Positions 21,849-33,882 of a stretch of DNA of 64,000 bases are shown here, piece by piece. The stretch is from Gymnopus androsaceus JB14 (Eukaryota; Basidiomycota; Agaricomycetes; Agaricales; Omphalotaceae), in contig ML769610.1 of assembly GCA_009733575.1 (NCBI GenBank), positions 1 to 64,000 of the forward strand, read 5' to 3'. Made by a program: the position numbers and the translations under genes. A model generated the notes under the pieces. The model searched no databases. It was not told where the DNA came from and saw nothing but the letters and a program-made list of their open reading frames with translations. How positions within the stretch are numbered: the first letter of the stretch is position 1; each line of letters starts with the position of its first letter.

Positions 21849-24800
21849 TAGCCTTAGCCAAAAAATCAGCGTATCAGTACTACAACCACTTCGATCTTCC
21901 AACAATTGATGCCACTGACCCAGTTGTTGTCAAGTATATTTTTCACTGCAAAACGTACGTATTCTTCTTTCTTTCACTCAACTTTTACTCTGGGATTGGA
22001 TTTGTACTTTCCCAAGGCAATTGGACTCATCTCTTTGCCGTATGTAGGTCCTTGGATATGTCCTTGGGCTTACATCTCCGCTTTTTCTCTCTGCGTAAAG
22101 CTCATTTGTTTTAATAAGCTACCCAAACCAAACTGTGTCTCGTGTGCACCATGACGATGGGACCAGCAACTTCATACGACACGTCAATCATTGCACAGCT
22201 GTTCCTGAGGCTGAGGCAACAGGTCAGCTCACCATCCCTATGTTCGCTGGTGGCTCCACTTATAGCAAGGCCAAGCTTAGGCTCCTCATTGTTGAGTGGT
22301 GTGTGTGGAATAGCCATCCTATGATCATCATAGAGGACAAACCATTCATGAACATCCTTTGTATGCTCAATGCCAATGTTGCCACTCCTGGTTGGAAAGC
22401 CATCTCTTGAGATATCAAGGCTGTTTACAAAATCGCAAAGGAGTTCGTTATCAAGTTCCTTTCAAAACAGCGTGGCCTCAAGCACAAAATTCTTGATGGC
22501 TGGTCCGTGCTCAATGTCATCTCAATTCTTGGGGCTCTTATATTGTTCCTCAAGGACAACGACAAAATCTATACTATTGTACTGGATTGCTATAGGTATG
22601 TGGTTCAATAGGCACAATAAATATTGTTTACCAATATTCTTATTTAGGTTGACCAAGTCTCACACCAGGGAATATCTGGCTGAAAAGGTCGCCAAGTCCC
22701 TCAAGGAGTATAGTCTGGACCTTTCTATCCTGAGCATAACCATGGACAATGCTTCCAACAATCACAGGTTGTTGAGAGAATTACCCCATCTCCTACCTTC
22801 AGCTGCAACCATTGGTACTCATTACCAGATCCGCTGCTTTGGCCACGTCATCAACTTGTGTGTCAAAGCTTTCCTTTCATTGTTTGATTCCTCTAAGAAA
22901 GCATTGAAGGCCGACAGAGATGCTCAGCCAGATGAAGGAAGGGACACCGACAATGAGGAAAATAGTGATGACGAGGATATAGCTGAGGACCAAGAGGTTG
23001 ATGAGGATCAAGAGGCCAAGCGTGATGCTGGTGACTGGGAGGAGATAGAAATACTCAGCAGTGAGCTGTTGGAGGTTTCTATGCTTGGTGCGGAGGACAA
23101 GATTGCTGGTTGTCGCACAATGAAGAAGGTAAGAACATTTGCTTGCTGTGTATGTCCATTTTCATTAGATTTCAGCTTCGCAAACTTGGCAAGAAGTTTT
23201 GCAACTCCGATGTGCTTCAGGAGGAGCTTGCCCAGGCTTGCGGGCACGTTGAAATTCAACCAAAGAAGATGATTCAAGCTGTCAATACCCACTGGAATAC
23301 AATGTGCAAGGTCATTGAGCATGCAGTGTACCTCAAGCCTGCACTCATCTGACTCTTTTCTCAAAAGAAACATTCCAAGGGCACAAAAAATCTCGCAAGT
23401 CTTGCACTGAGTGATACTGAGTGGGACTTGTTGGAATTACTCTTGCTCATGCTCAAGGTGAGTATCTTTCTGTAATATATGATATGTTGTGCTAATTGTT
23501 ACTTAAGGTCTTCCAATGTGTCACAAAGGTCATGTCTCAATTGCATTGCCCACTTGTTGCCGATGCAATTCCTCTTATCAACCTTCTTGATGAATGACTC
23601 AAGCTTTTGGTGGCTGATGATAACCAACCAGTTATAATTCATGCCTCCGCTGCCAAAGGGCATGCAGTTCTTAACAAATACTACTCGAAGACTGATGACT
23701 CAAGAATGTACCAATTGTGTATGAGTATGTATCTCTTTTATCTCTTTTTTGTTCTATCGGGCTTTGCTGACATGTTGGTAGTGCTTCACCCCAGGTATAA
23801 AATGTCTTACTTCACCAAAGCCTCATGGGAAATGGACTGGATTGATACAGCCCGCTGAATCATTCAGGAGGAATGGGAGACTTGTTACAAGCCAACCATT
23901 GACCATTCTTTCCTGCAGGATAAGGAGAGTAATACAACTCAAATGGATTCAGTAAGTCTATTAAGTTTTGTTTTTTAATTGTGTTGTAACTGAGTCTTTG
24001 CAGGCTCTTGATGATATCTTCAAGGAACTTGACCAGTTTGGCCAAACCAATGCTGAAGATGTGCTGGAGGCATATCTAAGCAGTCCCACTGATGCTGACA
24101 CAGACCCCATTAAGTATTGGGTCTCATGTGTGGACAAGCCAGGTGCCAAAGTCACTCCCCAAGGAGCCTTGGCTCAAATGGGTTTAGACTTTCTCACTGC
24201 TCCAGGTGTGCTATAAGTTGCTTCTTATTGGTACTAATTCTAATTATTCTGTCAGCAACATCAACAGATGTTGAGTGGTTATTCTCACATGGTGGTGCTC
24301 AAGTCTCCAAACGTTGTCACAACCTTTTGTTTGAGACTTTGCATCGCCTCATGGTTTTATGGTCATGGTTTGAAGCAGGCCTTGTGCCTGTTGAGCAAGG
24401 GGGTACCGGACTTACGGCCCATTACACTCCGGTGAGTGGTTGGTTGCTGCTGAGAGGCCACTAAAATATTTTTTCAAACCTATCTTTTAGAGGCTCTGAG
24501 AGCTTTGAAGGGTTAAATATGCTATTGGTAATTGTTATAGGTATTTATCTGTAGCCAATATATGCCAAATGGAAATATTGAGCCTAGAGATAGGCATCAG
24601 CGGGAGATATTTATGAGGTCATCTCCGTATGTCATCAAGATTTGTAATGATATAGATAAGATTATTACCATATATAGTATATCAGACATCACGTGGGTGT
24701 TGCATGGGTGGGTGGTTACCCCTCCGAGGCCCTTAAAATATTTTTCGGCTTGGTGTAATAAAATTTTTTTTCGGACCCCCTTGCTGTTGAGAGGGTCTTA

Positions 24801-24869
24801 GAGTACTTCTGTAGTCTCAGGAGCAGGAGAAGGAATGGTGATGCAGACAATGATGATGAAGCTATGTAG
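21849..24869 (+). pseudogene. hAT-family transposase, inactivated
   Basis: Exons read AKKSAYQYYNHFDLPTIDAT (BED-finger region), LTKSHTREYLAEKVAKSLKE, then SITMDNASNNHRLLRELP with the catalytic Asp in the TxDNASNN motif, an Asp/Glu-rich linker, AVNTHWNTMCKVIEHAVYLK, KYYSKTDDSRMYQLC, LHPRYKMSYFTKASWEMDWI, and the C-terminal hAT dimerisation block ATSTDVEWLFSHGGAQVSKR followed by HNLLFETLHRLMVLWSWF. Introns lie near 21955, 22595, 23130, 23460, 23725, 23953 and 24205. In-frame stops at about 22408, 23349, 23595 and 23857 inactivate it. A family B element interrupts the last exon; without it the end reads LVPVERVLEYFCSLRSRRRN and stops at 24867-24869. Confidence 0.85.
24396..24783. mobile_element. 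Family B element, copy 1 (388 bp, 8-bp TSD)
   Basis: Ends are CAAGGGGGTACC (left) and GGACCCCCTTG (right). CTGTTGAG flanks it at 24388-24395 and 24784-24791. Excision restores the hAT transposase frame (LVPVE to RVLEYF). It is non-coding and AT-rich inside, with two direct copies of a GAGGCCMYTAAAATATTTTT word. Confidence 0.8.
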
Positions 24870-25079
24870 TTACTTTTTAATACAAGTACTTGTTTATTGG
24901 TTGTAAGTCTTTATGAGTGAAAATAACCGGTACCTGCAGGTACCGGCCTTGACCTGTGGGCCTGGTACCGGTCGGTTTACCTGTGGCAGCTCCCGGTCAT
25001 ACCTGACCTGTTGCCCACGGGTTTTGGCCCAGTCACAGGTCGTTGCTTTGGGCCTCCAGTTACCTGTGTGGCAGGTGCA
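24870..25079. other. ACCGG/CAGGT-rich palindromic stretch
   Basis: It contains ACCGGTACCTGCAGGTACCG and many ACCTGTG, CCCGGT and CAGGT words in both orientations. This is the kind of subterminal repeat found at the ends of hAT or CACTA-like elements. It lies between the stop of the plus-strand hAT gene and the end of the minus-strand Tnp2-like gene and could belong to either. Confidence 0.4.
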
Positions 25080-26630
25080 GGTTTACCGGGACCTGGAGTC
25101 ATGTCCAACCTTAGGCCAAAGTGATGTACACCAAATGCAGCCTGCTAAACAGCAAGCACATTCACAAGCTCACCAACTCTCCTGGTTCCATCAGACAATG
25201 ATAGAGTTACCATTGCTACCTTTTGACCTGGTGGATGCCCAGTATCTCCACTGAGAAACTATGACATAGTCAAAAAAGTTCGCCATAGGCAAGAGAGGTA
25301 TACCAGGACTGCGCACATCAAGATGTGAGATGAGTGAGATTGAAGGTGGGAGCAACAGCCAAAGATGATTGAGGAGGAGTGAATATAGGTATTCTTCCAT
25401 GTATATCAGCTCAAACCTCAGAGAAAATGTGAGTATGGTACCAGCTACAAACAAGATAGTTCAGTTCACAGTACATATCTCAATGAATGTATTATCATCA
25501 GCATGCTGTTCATCAAGCTCCTTGGGCAATGCTTAAACAGTTCCATGGTTGTCTGCGGCAGCATTGTACATTGCTTTGATGCTCTGTTTGAGTAACAAAT
25601 CTCTCTGGTTGTAAGATGATGCCATCTGGATCAGGACAAGTTAGTGTATGGAGACTGTTGAATTTGATCCAACATACCACTCTGGACTGTTGAGTGGTTT
25701 GGTGGAACTCTCGGAAAAAAAGAAGTTTCAAGCTCGCCCCCACTATGATTTGAGCTATTGAAATTTTGAGGACTCTGTCAATGCACTCAAAGAGAAATGT
25801 CCAGAATCCATGTAGAGGGGCCATAGTCACAAGCACAATCAGGAACATGGGTGGTGTAATGGTGATTGGGACACATAACATTGACCCTGTAGAGCTAGAT
25901 TGAATGATCTGTGGTTAGAGAAGAATACAAAACAGAGATGTAGTACATGCACATGGATAAGCTCTATACAATACTCACATATAAGACACTCAGATTCTTG
26001 AATATCAGATTCAGACAGTTTCAGTGCCAAAATTAACTTGAGGGCAGATGACAGTTTGAAAAAGTTTGCCAGGTCATCTGGGTGAAGTTTTGGCCTACCC
26101 CTCTCAGCATTATCATCCATATCATCATTACTATCATTCACAGTGCTCACGTAACCCTCTTCATCTTCAGCTTCAACAGCTCCATCATCTTGCACCTCTC
26201 GAGCAGCAACTGGGTCCAGATCTACCTAATAGAGCATTGCATGTTGATAACTATGAAATATACATGCAAAGAACTGAACTTACTTAAGTGCAGGCAGTTT
26301 TTGTATGTTTTTGCTTCCCATGAGCTTGAGATGCTTCAGCAGCCACACATGCCTTTTCTGCTGCTGCTGCCTTTCTAGCAGTGGCTTGCTTTGCTTTCTT
26401 CTCATCCAGAGATTTCTGGATGTTTCCAATTTGGTGCAGATGGTCAGACTCAGTGTCATCATCATTGCAATATTAATCCCATATTTGAGGAACCTTCCAA
26501 TATGGTCAGCTGAAAAACGGCAATAGAAAGACATGAAACATACAGTAATGGGAGAAACCACTGTTGCAGATGTCAGCTGTAAGTGAATCCTGCAGGCTCC
26601 CCCATCAGTGCAGGTAATCAACCAAGGTAG

Positions 26631-27394
26631 TGTCACAGATTTTCCCATTGTTATCTTATCTATGCCATATGATTATCTTGACACATGTCATTATCTAGTA
26701 GTGTAGACATGTTCAAGTGGTTGGTAACTCTTGACAATGACACTTGACAGTGAAACCTGACAGGATCAACCCTTGCAGGGTTAACTGACACCTGACAAGA
26801 TCAACCCTTGCAGGGTAAAGCTGACAGTGGCTTGACAAGTGGCACTTGACAGTACCCCTTGTTTCAGACCCACATGGATAGGTATCATAGGTCATCAGGA
26901 AAAACTGTTTGGGCCTTGGATGGCCTGAAGTTAACCTCAAGGTAACTCAAAGACACCTAGGCCACCTAGGTTCCTTTAGGATGACCTAGGAACTAGGGGG
27001 TGGACTTTTGACAACCTGAGTCACCTGAGAAAACCTGAGAAAACCTGAGAAAACCTGAGAAACCTGAGAAAACCTGGAAGAACCCTGGGGAAACCTCAGG
27101 CAGCCTGAGATAGGCCTAGGCTGCCTAGGCCATCCCAAGTCCAGCCCCTGTAACCTAGGAGGCTTAGGTTACCTAGGCTATCCTTGGCCCAGACCATTTT
27201 TCCTGATGGTCCTGTATAGTAGTGACTGGGGTCCCAGTCCCTTTGTATATAAGTAGACTAGTCTGAGCTCAGAGACCTCAGACTCAATAACATCTTTATT
27301 TCCTTCACACAAACACTTCTCTTTTCTACACACTCAGCTTAACCTTTGTTTTCAACCTCTAAATCTATAGCAGGTGAGTAAGGGATTTGTGATA
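26631..27394 (+). repeat. Gypsy-2 5' LTR (interrupted by a family C element)
   Basis: It matches the 3' LTR apart from the 316-bp insertion at 26893-27208 and a ~24-bp TTTATCTATGATATG-type tract that only the 3' LTR has. The termini TGTCACA/TGTGATA are near-perfect inverted repeats. TATA-like GTATATAAG is at about 27245. It contains two copies of the word GATCAACCCTTGCAGGGT. Confidence 0.9.
26893..27208. mobile_element. Family C element, copy 2 (316 bp) in the 5' LTR
   Basis: Ends are CATCAGGAAAAACTG and the inverted CAGACCATTTTTCCTGATG. GT flanks both sides (26891-26892, 27209-27210); the 3' LTR has the intact site CATAGGTCCTG. The interior is made of CCTAGG and AACCTGAG words, including a tandem (AAAACCTGAG) run at about 27018-27075. 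It is much shorter than copies 1 and 3 and has lost the unique centre. Confidence 0.8.
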
Positions 27395-28139
27395 GTTTAT
27401 TGAGTCTTGCTTCTTTGCTACCTGTTGTTGCTGCCAAGGGCAACAGGTAGGAATCCTTGTTTTCAGGCTGCACTGTCTGGCTTCAAGTCAATTGGCTCTG
27501 GGAGATTTCATGACACTGTTACTGAAAAGGACAGTTGTTATTCTTGGGAGGCACCTCTTATCTTAGAGGGTAGTTGCATATACTACATGCTGACCTTTAT
27601 GCTGGACCCTAGGCAGTTAGGGGTTACTTGCTTTCATTGCTTTAGGCACTGTATAAACAAGTTCTGCCTGGTGCTCAGCCTTATGGTACTAACAGCACTC
27701 AGACTTGTGCAAGTATAGGATGTTGTGCAATACAACTTCCAAACCCATTTGCTACATGAAGGGAACATGTAGAGATCCCCTACCCATTGACAATGAAGAC
27801 CATCAAGACACACAACAACTAGGACTTTTTTCCTTCTTGTACCTTGTCTGCTGAAATAGGGACATTGTACTTATGCCATTTGCTTAACAGTTATCATGCC
27901 AAAGATACCACAAGGTGCTGTCCTTGCAATGGACAAGTCAACTGGCCTTTATGAGGTCATCAAACCATCCAAGGCTAACAGGGCCAAATTCAAAAAAGTT
28001 GGAGCCCCAAGATATCCAAAATATCCTGTCACCTTTGACCTCTTTTATATGCCACCTCTTACTTAGAGCAGAGGTCAGAGCTTGCTTTCTATCACCAGGA
28101 GGAGAGGGAAACTCTGTCCCTCCTTTCTTGTTTGACACT
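27395..28139. other. Gypsy-2 leader, no clear gene
   Basis: Sequence between the 5' LTR and the first credible frame. Open frames here lack ATG starts and family features. No convincing primer-binding site was recognised directly after the LTR. Confidence 0.4.
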
Positions 28140-28630
28140 GGAAAGCAGAACCTTGGAAGAGCAAAGAGCGCTTGTCTGACCCACCAACTCCACTTCCCTT
28201 TATAGACAGAATCTCTGTCTTACCTGAACCTATACACATTCCTCCTCCTATCCCTAATACTCTCAAGTTCCGTAAAACTAAGCTACTTTGTCGCATTGAA
28301 GAGCTTAAGCCAAACCTTCTTGCTACCACTATCAGGCTTCAGCCTATTGTTGCAAAACTTAGTGCTGAAGCTGAACAACAGAGACTTGGACTTCCCATTT
28401 CTATTTCACCAGAGATTGGAATTAGGCTATGGGACTGGTATCAGAAACTAGACGAGCTAGACGAGCTAGAGGAAAAGCTGGACACCATTGGGCACACTCT
28501 CACAAATGCTCAGTGGAGGAGACTAAGTGGGAGTCTGAAGCAAATTGGAGGGGTTTCATTTGTAAACTTATCAGAAAGGTTTTCTGAAGTCTGCAAGGAG
28601 CTTTATGACCTAAATATTAAGCTACCTTAA
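28140..28630 (+). CDS. Gypsy-2 accessory frame upstream of gag
   Basis: An open frame to a TAA at 28628-28630 encodes a ~155-residue, Leu/Glu-rich helical protein: RKTKLLCRIEELKPNLLATT, ISPEIGIRLWDWYQKLDELD, ELEEKLDTIGHTLTNAQWRR and LSERFSEVCKELYDLNIKLP. No ATG starts the frame; the original start was probably lost or lies upstream of an intron. Similar short proteins precede gag in some Agaricomycete Gypsy elements as far as I recall. Function is unknown; a coiled-coil structural role is a guess. Confidence 0.4.
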
Positions 28631-28632
28631 TT

Positions 28633-29132
28633 CAAGGGGTGTTCAAAAAAATAAGTGCTGACATGACCTGGGGGGGGGGGGTCTGAGAATTCCTTATGGC
28701 CGAAAATTTCTTCATACTATTGAGGCTCTGGGGGGCATTTTAGGTTAATTCAACTACTGAAATAAGGCTATAAAAACTATTTAAAGCACTCAACATCTCA
28801 AATCTCCCTGAAAAACATGGATTCTATAGGATATGATGCATTTTTGTACCAATTTAGCACCTCCATCAAAAAATATTGTCAATGCAAGCACACTTACACT
28901 AGGTTGAATTGAACTTAGATGATCTGCTGTGTATTAATTGCCTCTGAAAATGTTGTTTAAAGGTGCAAAGGAGAAAAAATTGTTATGTAATACAAATTTG
29001 AAGTTGGAAATCCTACGAAGTGTGGGAAAATTTTACTATATATAGGCAGTGGAGGTGGGGGGGGGGGCTTCATGAATCCTTATGACCCAAAAACAAGGTC
29101 ATGTTGGGACTTAGTGGGTTGAACACCCCTTG
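28633..29132. mobile_element. Family B element, copy 2 (500 bp, 8-bp TSD)
   Basis: Inverted ends CAAGGGGTGTTCAA, with CCTTAATT at 28625-28632 and 29133-29140. Poly-G runs (13 G near 28669; 13 G near 29057) sit at symmetric positions and extend the inverted repeat. The target duplication covers the stop codon of the accessory frame. Non-coding. Confidence 0.85.
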
Positions 29133-29230
29133 CCTTAATTACACAATGGCATGTAACTGGCAATGCATTTTATTTTCATTCTACTTTCTTTATTCATTAT
29201 AAACAATTGGCTAATTAAGGAGCAGCAGAA

Positions 29231-30658
29231 ATGGCCTCCTACACACCATACCAACCCAACACTGCCATTATTGAAGATGTCAACAGCTGGGCACATCATG
29301 TCTCAGCTGGAGTAGACATGTCAGTTATTGGCTTTGACTCTGTTGATAAGCAAAACCAAGTGGGGCAATTATTCCGTAATGCCCATGAGACCACAACTGC
29401 AACAGTCAAGAATTACATTGACCTAAATGTCACTGGAATCACTGAGTTCATGAATGAGACATTTACCACAACCATTCATACTCAGGAGGCTCTAAAGGAG
29501 GAAGTCAAAAGCCTTTGCCAGATAGTAGAAACTCAAGCAGAACTGCTCCGAGCTTATAAAGCTCAACTGGACAGACTTCCTGCTGACTCTGGTGCTGGAC
29601 CCTTCAGAGGCCTTAAAATTCCTGAACCACCTACCTTTTCTTGGACAGACAACAAAATGTCTCTGGAAGATTGGCTGAATCAGGTAGCCTTGTACTGTTC
29701 CTCATCAGGCATTGTTACAGATCACCAAAAGATTGTAACTGCACTTACCCACTTGTGTTCACATGCTACAACTTACATGAGAAAGTACTTTGATGACAAT
29801 AGGCAGGAAAGAGATTTGGGTGCTTAGAGCAAATTTTTTGATGAGCTAAATGCCATCTATGGTTGCCAAGATGATAAAGACGGAGCTAAAGATGAACTTA
29901 CAGCACTCTGGAATAACAAGGCTCTGGATAATAAGGACTTCATCAAGTATGCAGAACAATATTGCACTCTTGCATGCATTATTGAATATTAGGATAAAAT
30001 CCACATTGACAAGCTGTGCAGTGTCATTTCTCCAGAGTTGCGAAATGCACTCATTATATTGGAGATTTGTGGAAAGACACCAGAAGTTTGGGAAGAATAC
30101 TTGGAGCTTCTTCTCACTGCATACAAAGCCTTATACCCAGAGAAGACTAAAAGTTCAATCTTTGGCACTAGCAACAATACCAAAAGCAATGGCAATAATG
30201 ATCCAAATGCTATGGAGATAGATATGGCAAAAAAGAGTAAGGGCAAAGCCCCTGAACAGGTTAATTCACAGGAGTCCAAAAAGAGACATTGCCAAATATG
30301 CACTGGAAAAGGCTTCAAAACAAAGGCAAAAACTCACAATACTCCTGGTTGTTATGACAAGCCTGGTAATGAAGGCAAGCGACCTGTTTTCAAACCCTCA
30401 TCATCAACTCCATCAGCATATGGACAAGGAAATAAAGGAGGACAACCTACACAAGGAGGCCTTGGACCAAGGACCCTCAAAACACGTTTATTGGAATCCC
30501 TCAATGAACTAGACTTAGAGAAGCCAGATACCCCTGCTGGAGCTCTCAATGTCAACACTGCGAGCATCCCCAAGATAGTTGAACCCAAGTCCACTGCAAA
30601 GGGGACAACTGCACAAATTGATGAAGTGCAGGTGGGACCTTCAAGACTGACAAGTTGA
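29231..30658 (+). pseudogene. Gypsy-2 gag
   Basis: The ATG at 29231 starts MASYTPYQPNTAIIEDVNSW. The capsid-like part has LKIPEPPTFSWTDNKMSLED and WLNQVALYCSSSGIVTDHQK. TAG stops at about 29825 and 29990 sit where Trp is expected. The nucleocapsid has an unusual Cys/His array CQICTGKGFKTKAKTHNTPG followed by C, i.e. C-x2-C-x11-H-x4-C. A Gly/Gln/Pro-rich tail follows and the frame stops at 30656. The part from 30533 onward is repeated after the assembly gap. Confidence 0.8.
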
Positions 30659-30862
30659 CCCAGATGGGCAAGAAGTCAACAATCCAAAGTGGATTTTCCA
30701 GATGCACTGTAGAGGGGATTTTCTGCAATCTACAGTGTAGAAGTAGTATACCTGTCAGCCCTGATAATAAATCAGATAAAGTAGTACTAGAATCTTGTGT
30801 AAATAATACTGCTTGCAACAAGAAAATGACATTTAAACTTCTAGTTACACTTTGGGTATATG

Positions 30863-31815
30863 CATCAGCAAAAATGGTCTGGGCCCTGGGTTATCAAAGG
30901 CTTTCCTTTGGGTGCCTAGGCTACCTAGGAAGCCTAGGTCACCTAGGCTGCCCAGGTCATCCAGGTTTATCCCTTTTTCCTTGGCCTTTTCAGGTGGTTA
31001 TAGGTAACCTATGTCAACCTGAGGTAGCCTGAGCTACCCTGAGCTACCCTGAGTGAACCTGAGTAAACCTGAGGCAGCCTGAGCAACCTGAGGTAACCTG
31101 AGGGTGCCTATCATAAGTAGTGGTATCTAAAAAACATCTTAGTTATCTCATTATTCACCTGTCTTTATACTTAGTCTTATCACTCAATGTTGCTCAACTT
31201 ATACTATTTCATTGTTCTTATTGGACTCACTTAATGTATTCTTATTAGAAGAAGCTTCTTAATATCTTATTGACCTTGACTTACATCTCGGAACAGCTCA
31301 CTGAAGTTATTCAGACTCATGTTTAAGTGTAGCAAGCTTAGGAGGTAATCTGTTATACTCTTGATGAATATGATTTGACCCCATCAACAGGTTTTTGATT
31401 GTACGCAGTTCACAGGCGCCCACGCGGTTTGGCGCTTATTTCGCGCAATTACTTACAACTTTGATCTATAGATGATTTATCAAGCAAGTGGACTGTCTGC
31501 TTTTAATTACAGAACATCTATATATTTAATAGCTTAAAACCCGAGGTTATTTAGGCTCTTTAGGTTGTATAAAATTAAACCAAGTTTCAGACTGTCTCAG
31601 GTTGCCTCAGGTTGCTCAGGTTTCCTCAGGCTTCCTCAGGTTCACCCAGGTTAGCCCTATGGAGTGACTTCAGGGTACCCTAGAGGGTAGTCTCCATTAA
31701 CCTGAGTTGCCCTGGTCACCCAGGTTGCCCAGGCTACCTGAGGTTGATCTATAGGGTAATCTCAGGTCACCCAGGCTACCTAGGCTATCTCAGACCCAGA
31801 GCATTTTTGCTGATG
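30863..31815. mobile_element. Family C element, copy 3 (953 bp)
   Basis: Ends are CATCAGCAAAAATG in inverted orientation; TG flanks both sides (30861-30862, 31816-31817). Subterminal CCTGAGG/CCTAGG arrays occupy both ends. It separates gag from the protease of Gypsy-2. It is nearly identical to 17444-19753 minus the nested element, in the opposite orientation, which suggests recent movement. Confidence 0.85.
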
Positions 31816-31819
31816 TGGT

Positions 31820-32194
31820 ATGAAAGTGCAGGCCAAGGCTCTGGTTGACTCTGGAGCAACAACAAATTTCATCGATAAATCATTTGTTGAAAGAAACCAC
31901 CTGTTAACAAATAAGTTGGCAGCACCGTATGTCATAAAGAATGTGGATGGAACACTCAATATTTCTGGAGACATTAGAGAGTATGTCTGTGCATACCTGC
32001 AAATTGGTACACATAAAACAGTACAGTATCTTTATGTCACCCAGTTAGGGGACAAGGATATGATGATTGGCTACTCTTATCTCCATAAACATAATCCTGA
32101 AATTGACTGGCAATCAGGGGATGGGCGTTCACCAGGTGTCCAGGATCTGTGCCAACAGAACCCGTAAAATACAACTTGTTGAAGCAGGAGCGAC
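31820..32194 (+). pseudogene. Gypsy-2 aspartic protease (first of two apparent copies)
   Basis: Reads MKVQAKALVDSGATTNFIDK with the DSG active site, then LGDKDMMIGYSYLHKHNPEI. The last ~60 bases before the gap contain small differences from the second copy and look like low-quality contig end. The second copy begins at 33504. Confidence 0.8.
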
Positions 32195-32219
32195 NNNNNN
32201 NNNNNNNNNNNNNNNNNNN
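32195..32219. other. Assembly gap (25 N)
   Basis: Exactly 25 undetermined bases. The sequences on the two sides overlap by about 1.66 kb (30533-32194 versus 32220-33882). Confidence 0.99.
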
Positions 32220-33882
32220 CCTGCTTGGAGCTCGTCAAATGTCAACATCTGCGAGCATCCCAAGTATAGTTGAACCCAAGTCCACTGCAAAGGGGACAAA
32301 CTGCACAATGATGAAGTGCAGGTGGGACCTTCAAGACTGACACGTTGACCCGATGGGCAAGAGTCACCAATCCAAAGTGGATTTTCCAGATGCACTGTAG
32401 GAGGGATTTTCTGCAATCTACAGTGTTAGAATGTAGTATTACCTGTCAGCCCTGATTAATAAATCAGATAAGTAGTACTAGAATCTGGTGTAAATTTATC
32501 TGCTTGCACCAAGAAAATGACTTTAACTTCTGTTACACTTTGGTATATGCATCAGCAAAAATGTCTGGGCCCTGGGTTATCAAACCTTCTTTGGCGTGCT
32601 AGGGGCTTCCTAGGAAGCTGGTCACCTAGGCTGCCCAGGTCATCCAGGTTTATCCCTTTTTCCTTGGCCTTTTCAGGTGGTTATAGGTAACCTATGTCAA
32701 CCTGAGGTAGCCTGAGCTACCCTGAGCTACCCTGGAGTGAACCTGGAGTAAACCTGAGCAGCCTGAGCAACCTGAGGTAACCTGAGGGTGCCTATCATAA
32801 GTAGTGGTATCTAAAAAACATCTTAGTTATCTCATTATTCACCTGTCTTTATACTTAGTCTTATCACTCAATGTTGCTCAACTTATACTATTTCATTGTT
32901 CTTATTGGACTCACTTAATGTATTCTTATTAGAAGAAGCTTCTTAATATCTTATTGACCTTGACTTACATCTCGGAACAGCTCACTGAAGTTATTCAGAC
33001 TCATGTTTAAGTGTAGCAAGCTTAGGAGGTAATCTGTTATACTCTTGATGAATATGATTTGACCCCATCAACAGGTTTTTGATTGTACGCAGTTCACAGG
33101 CGCCCACGCGGTTTGGCGCTTATTTCGCGCAATTACTTACAACTTTGATCTATAGATGATTTATCAAGCAAGTGGACTGTCTGCTTTTAATTACAGAACA
33201 TCTATATATTTAATAGCTTAAAACCCGAGGTTATTTAGGCTCTTTAGGTTGTATAAAATTAAACCAAGTTTCAGACTGTCTCAGGTTGCCTCAGGTTGCT
33301 CAGGTTTCCTCAGGCTTCCTCAGGTTCACCCAGGTTAGCCCTATGGAGTGACTTCAGGGTACCCTAGAGGGTAGTCTCCATTAACCTGAGTTGCCCTGGT
33401 CACCCAGGTTGCCCAGGCTACCTGAGGTTGATCTATAGGGTAATCTCAGGTCACCCAGGCTACCTAGGCTATCTCAGACCCAGAGCATTTTTGCTGATGT
33501 GGTATGAAAGTGCAGGCCAAGGCTCTGGTTGACTCTGGAGCAACAACAAATTTCATCGATAAATCATTTGTTGAAAGAAACCACCTGTTAACAAATAAGT
33601 TGGCAGCACCGTATGTCATAAAGAATGTGGATGGAACACTCAATATTTCTGGAGACATTAGAGAGTATGTCTGTGCATACCTGCAAATTGGTACACATAA
33701 AACAGTACAGTATCTTTATGTCACCCAGTTAGGGGACAAGGATATGATGATTGGCTACTCTTATCTCCATAAACATAATCCTGAAATTGACTGGCAATCA
33801 GGGAATGGGCGTTCACCAGGTGTCCAGAGATCTGTGCCAAAAGAACCTGTAAAATACAACTTGTTGAAGCAGGAGCTGACAA
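32220..33882 (+). repeat. Probable false duplicate of 30533-32194
   Basis: It repeats the gag end, the family C element and the protease start. The first ~400 bases carry many single-base indels relative to the first copy, while the remainder appears identical. The overlap starts right after the N run and ends where the first copy reaches the N run. That is the pattern of two unmerged contig ends rather than a biological duplication. Confidence 0.8.
32550..33499. mobile_element. Family C element, apparent copy of 30863-31815
   Basis: Same ends (CATCAGCAAAAATG ... CATTTTTGCTGATG) and the same flanks as 30863-31815. It lies within the probable false duplication and should not be counted as a separate insertion. 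Confidence 0.75.

Noticed and set aside
24441..24760. Element bounded by the direct GAGGCCNYTAAAATATTTTT words
   Set aside because: The exact 8-bp duplication CTGTTGAG and the CAAGGGGG ends place the true boundaries at 24396 and 24783.
30863..33499. Counting two family C insertions in Gypsy-2 between gag and protease
   Set aside because: The second lies in the probable false duplication around the gap.
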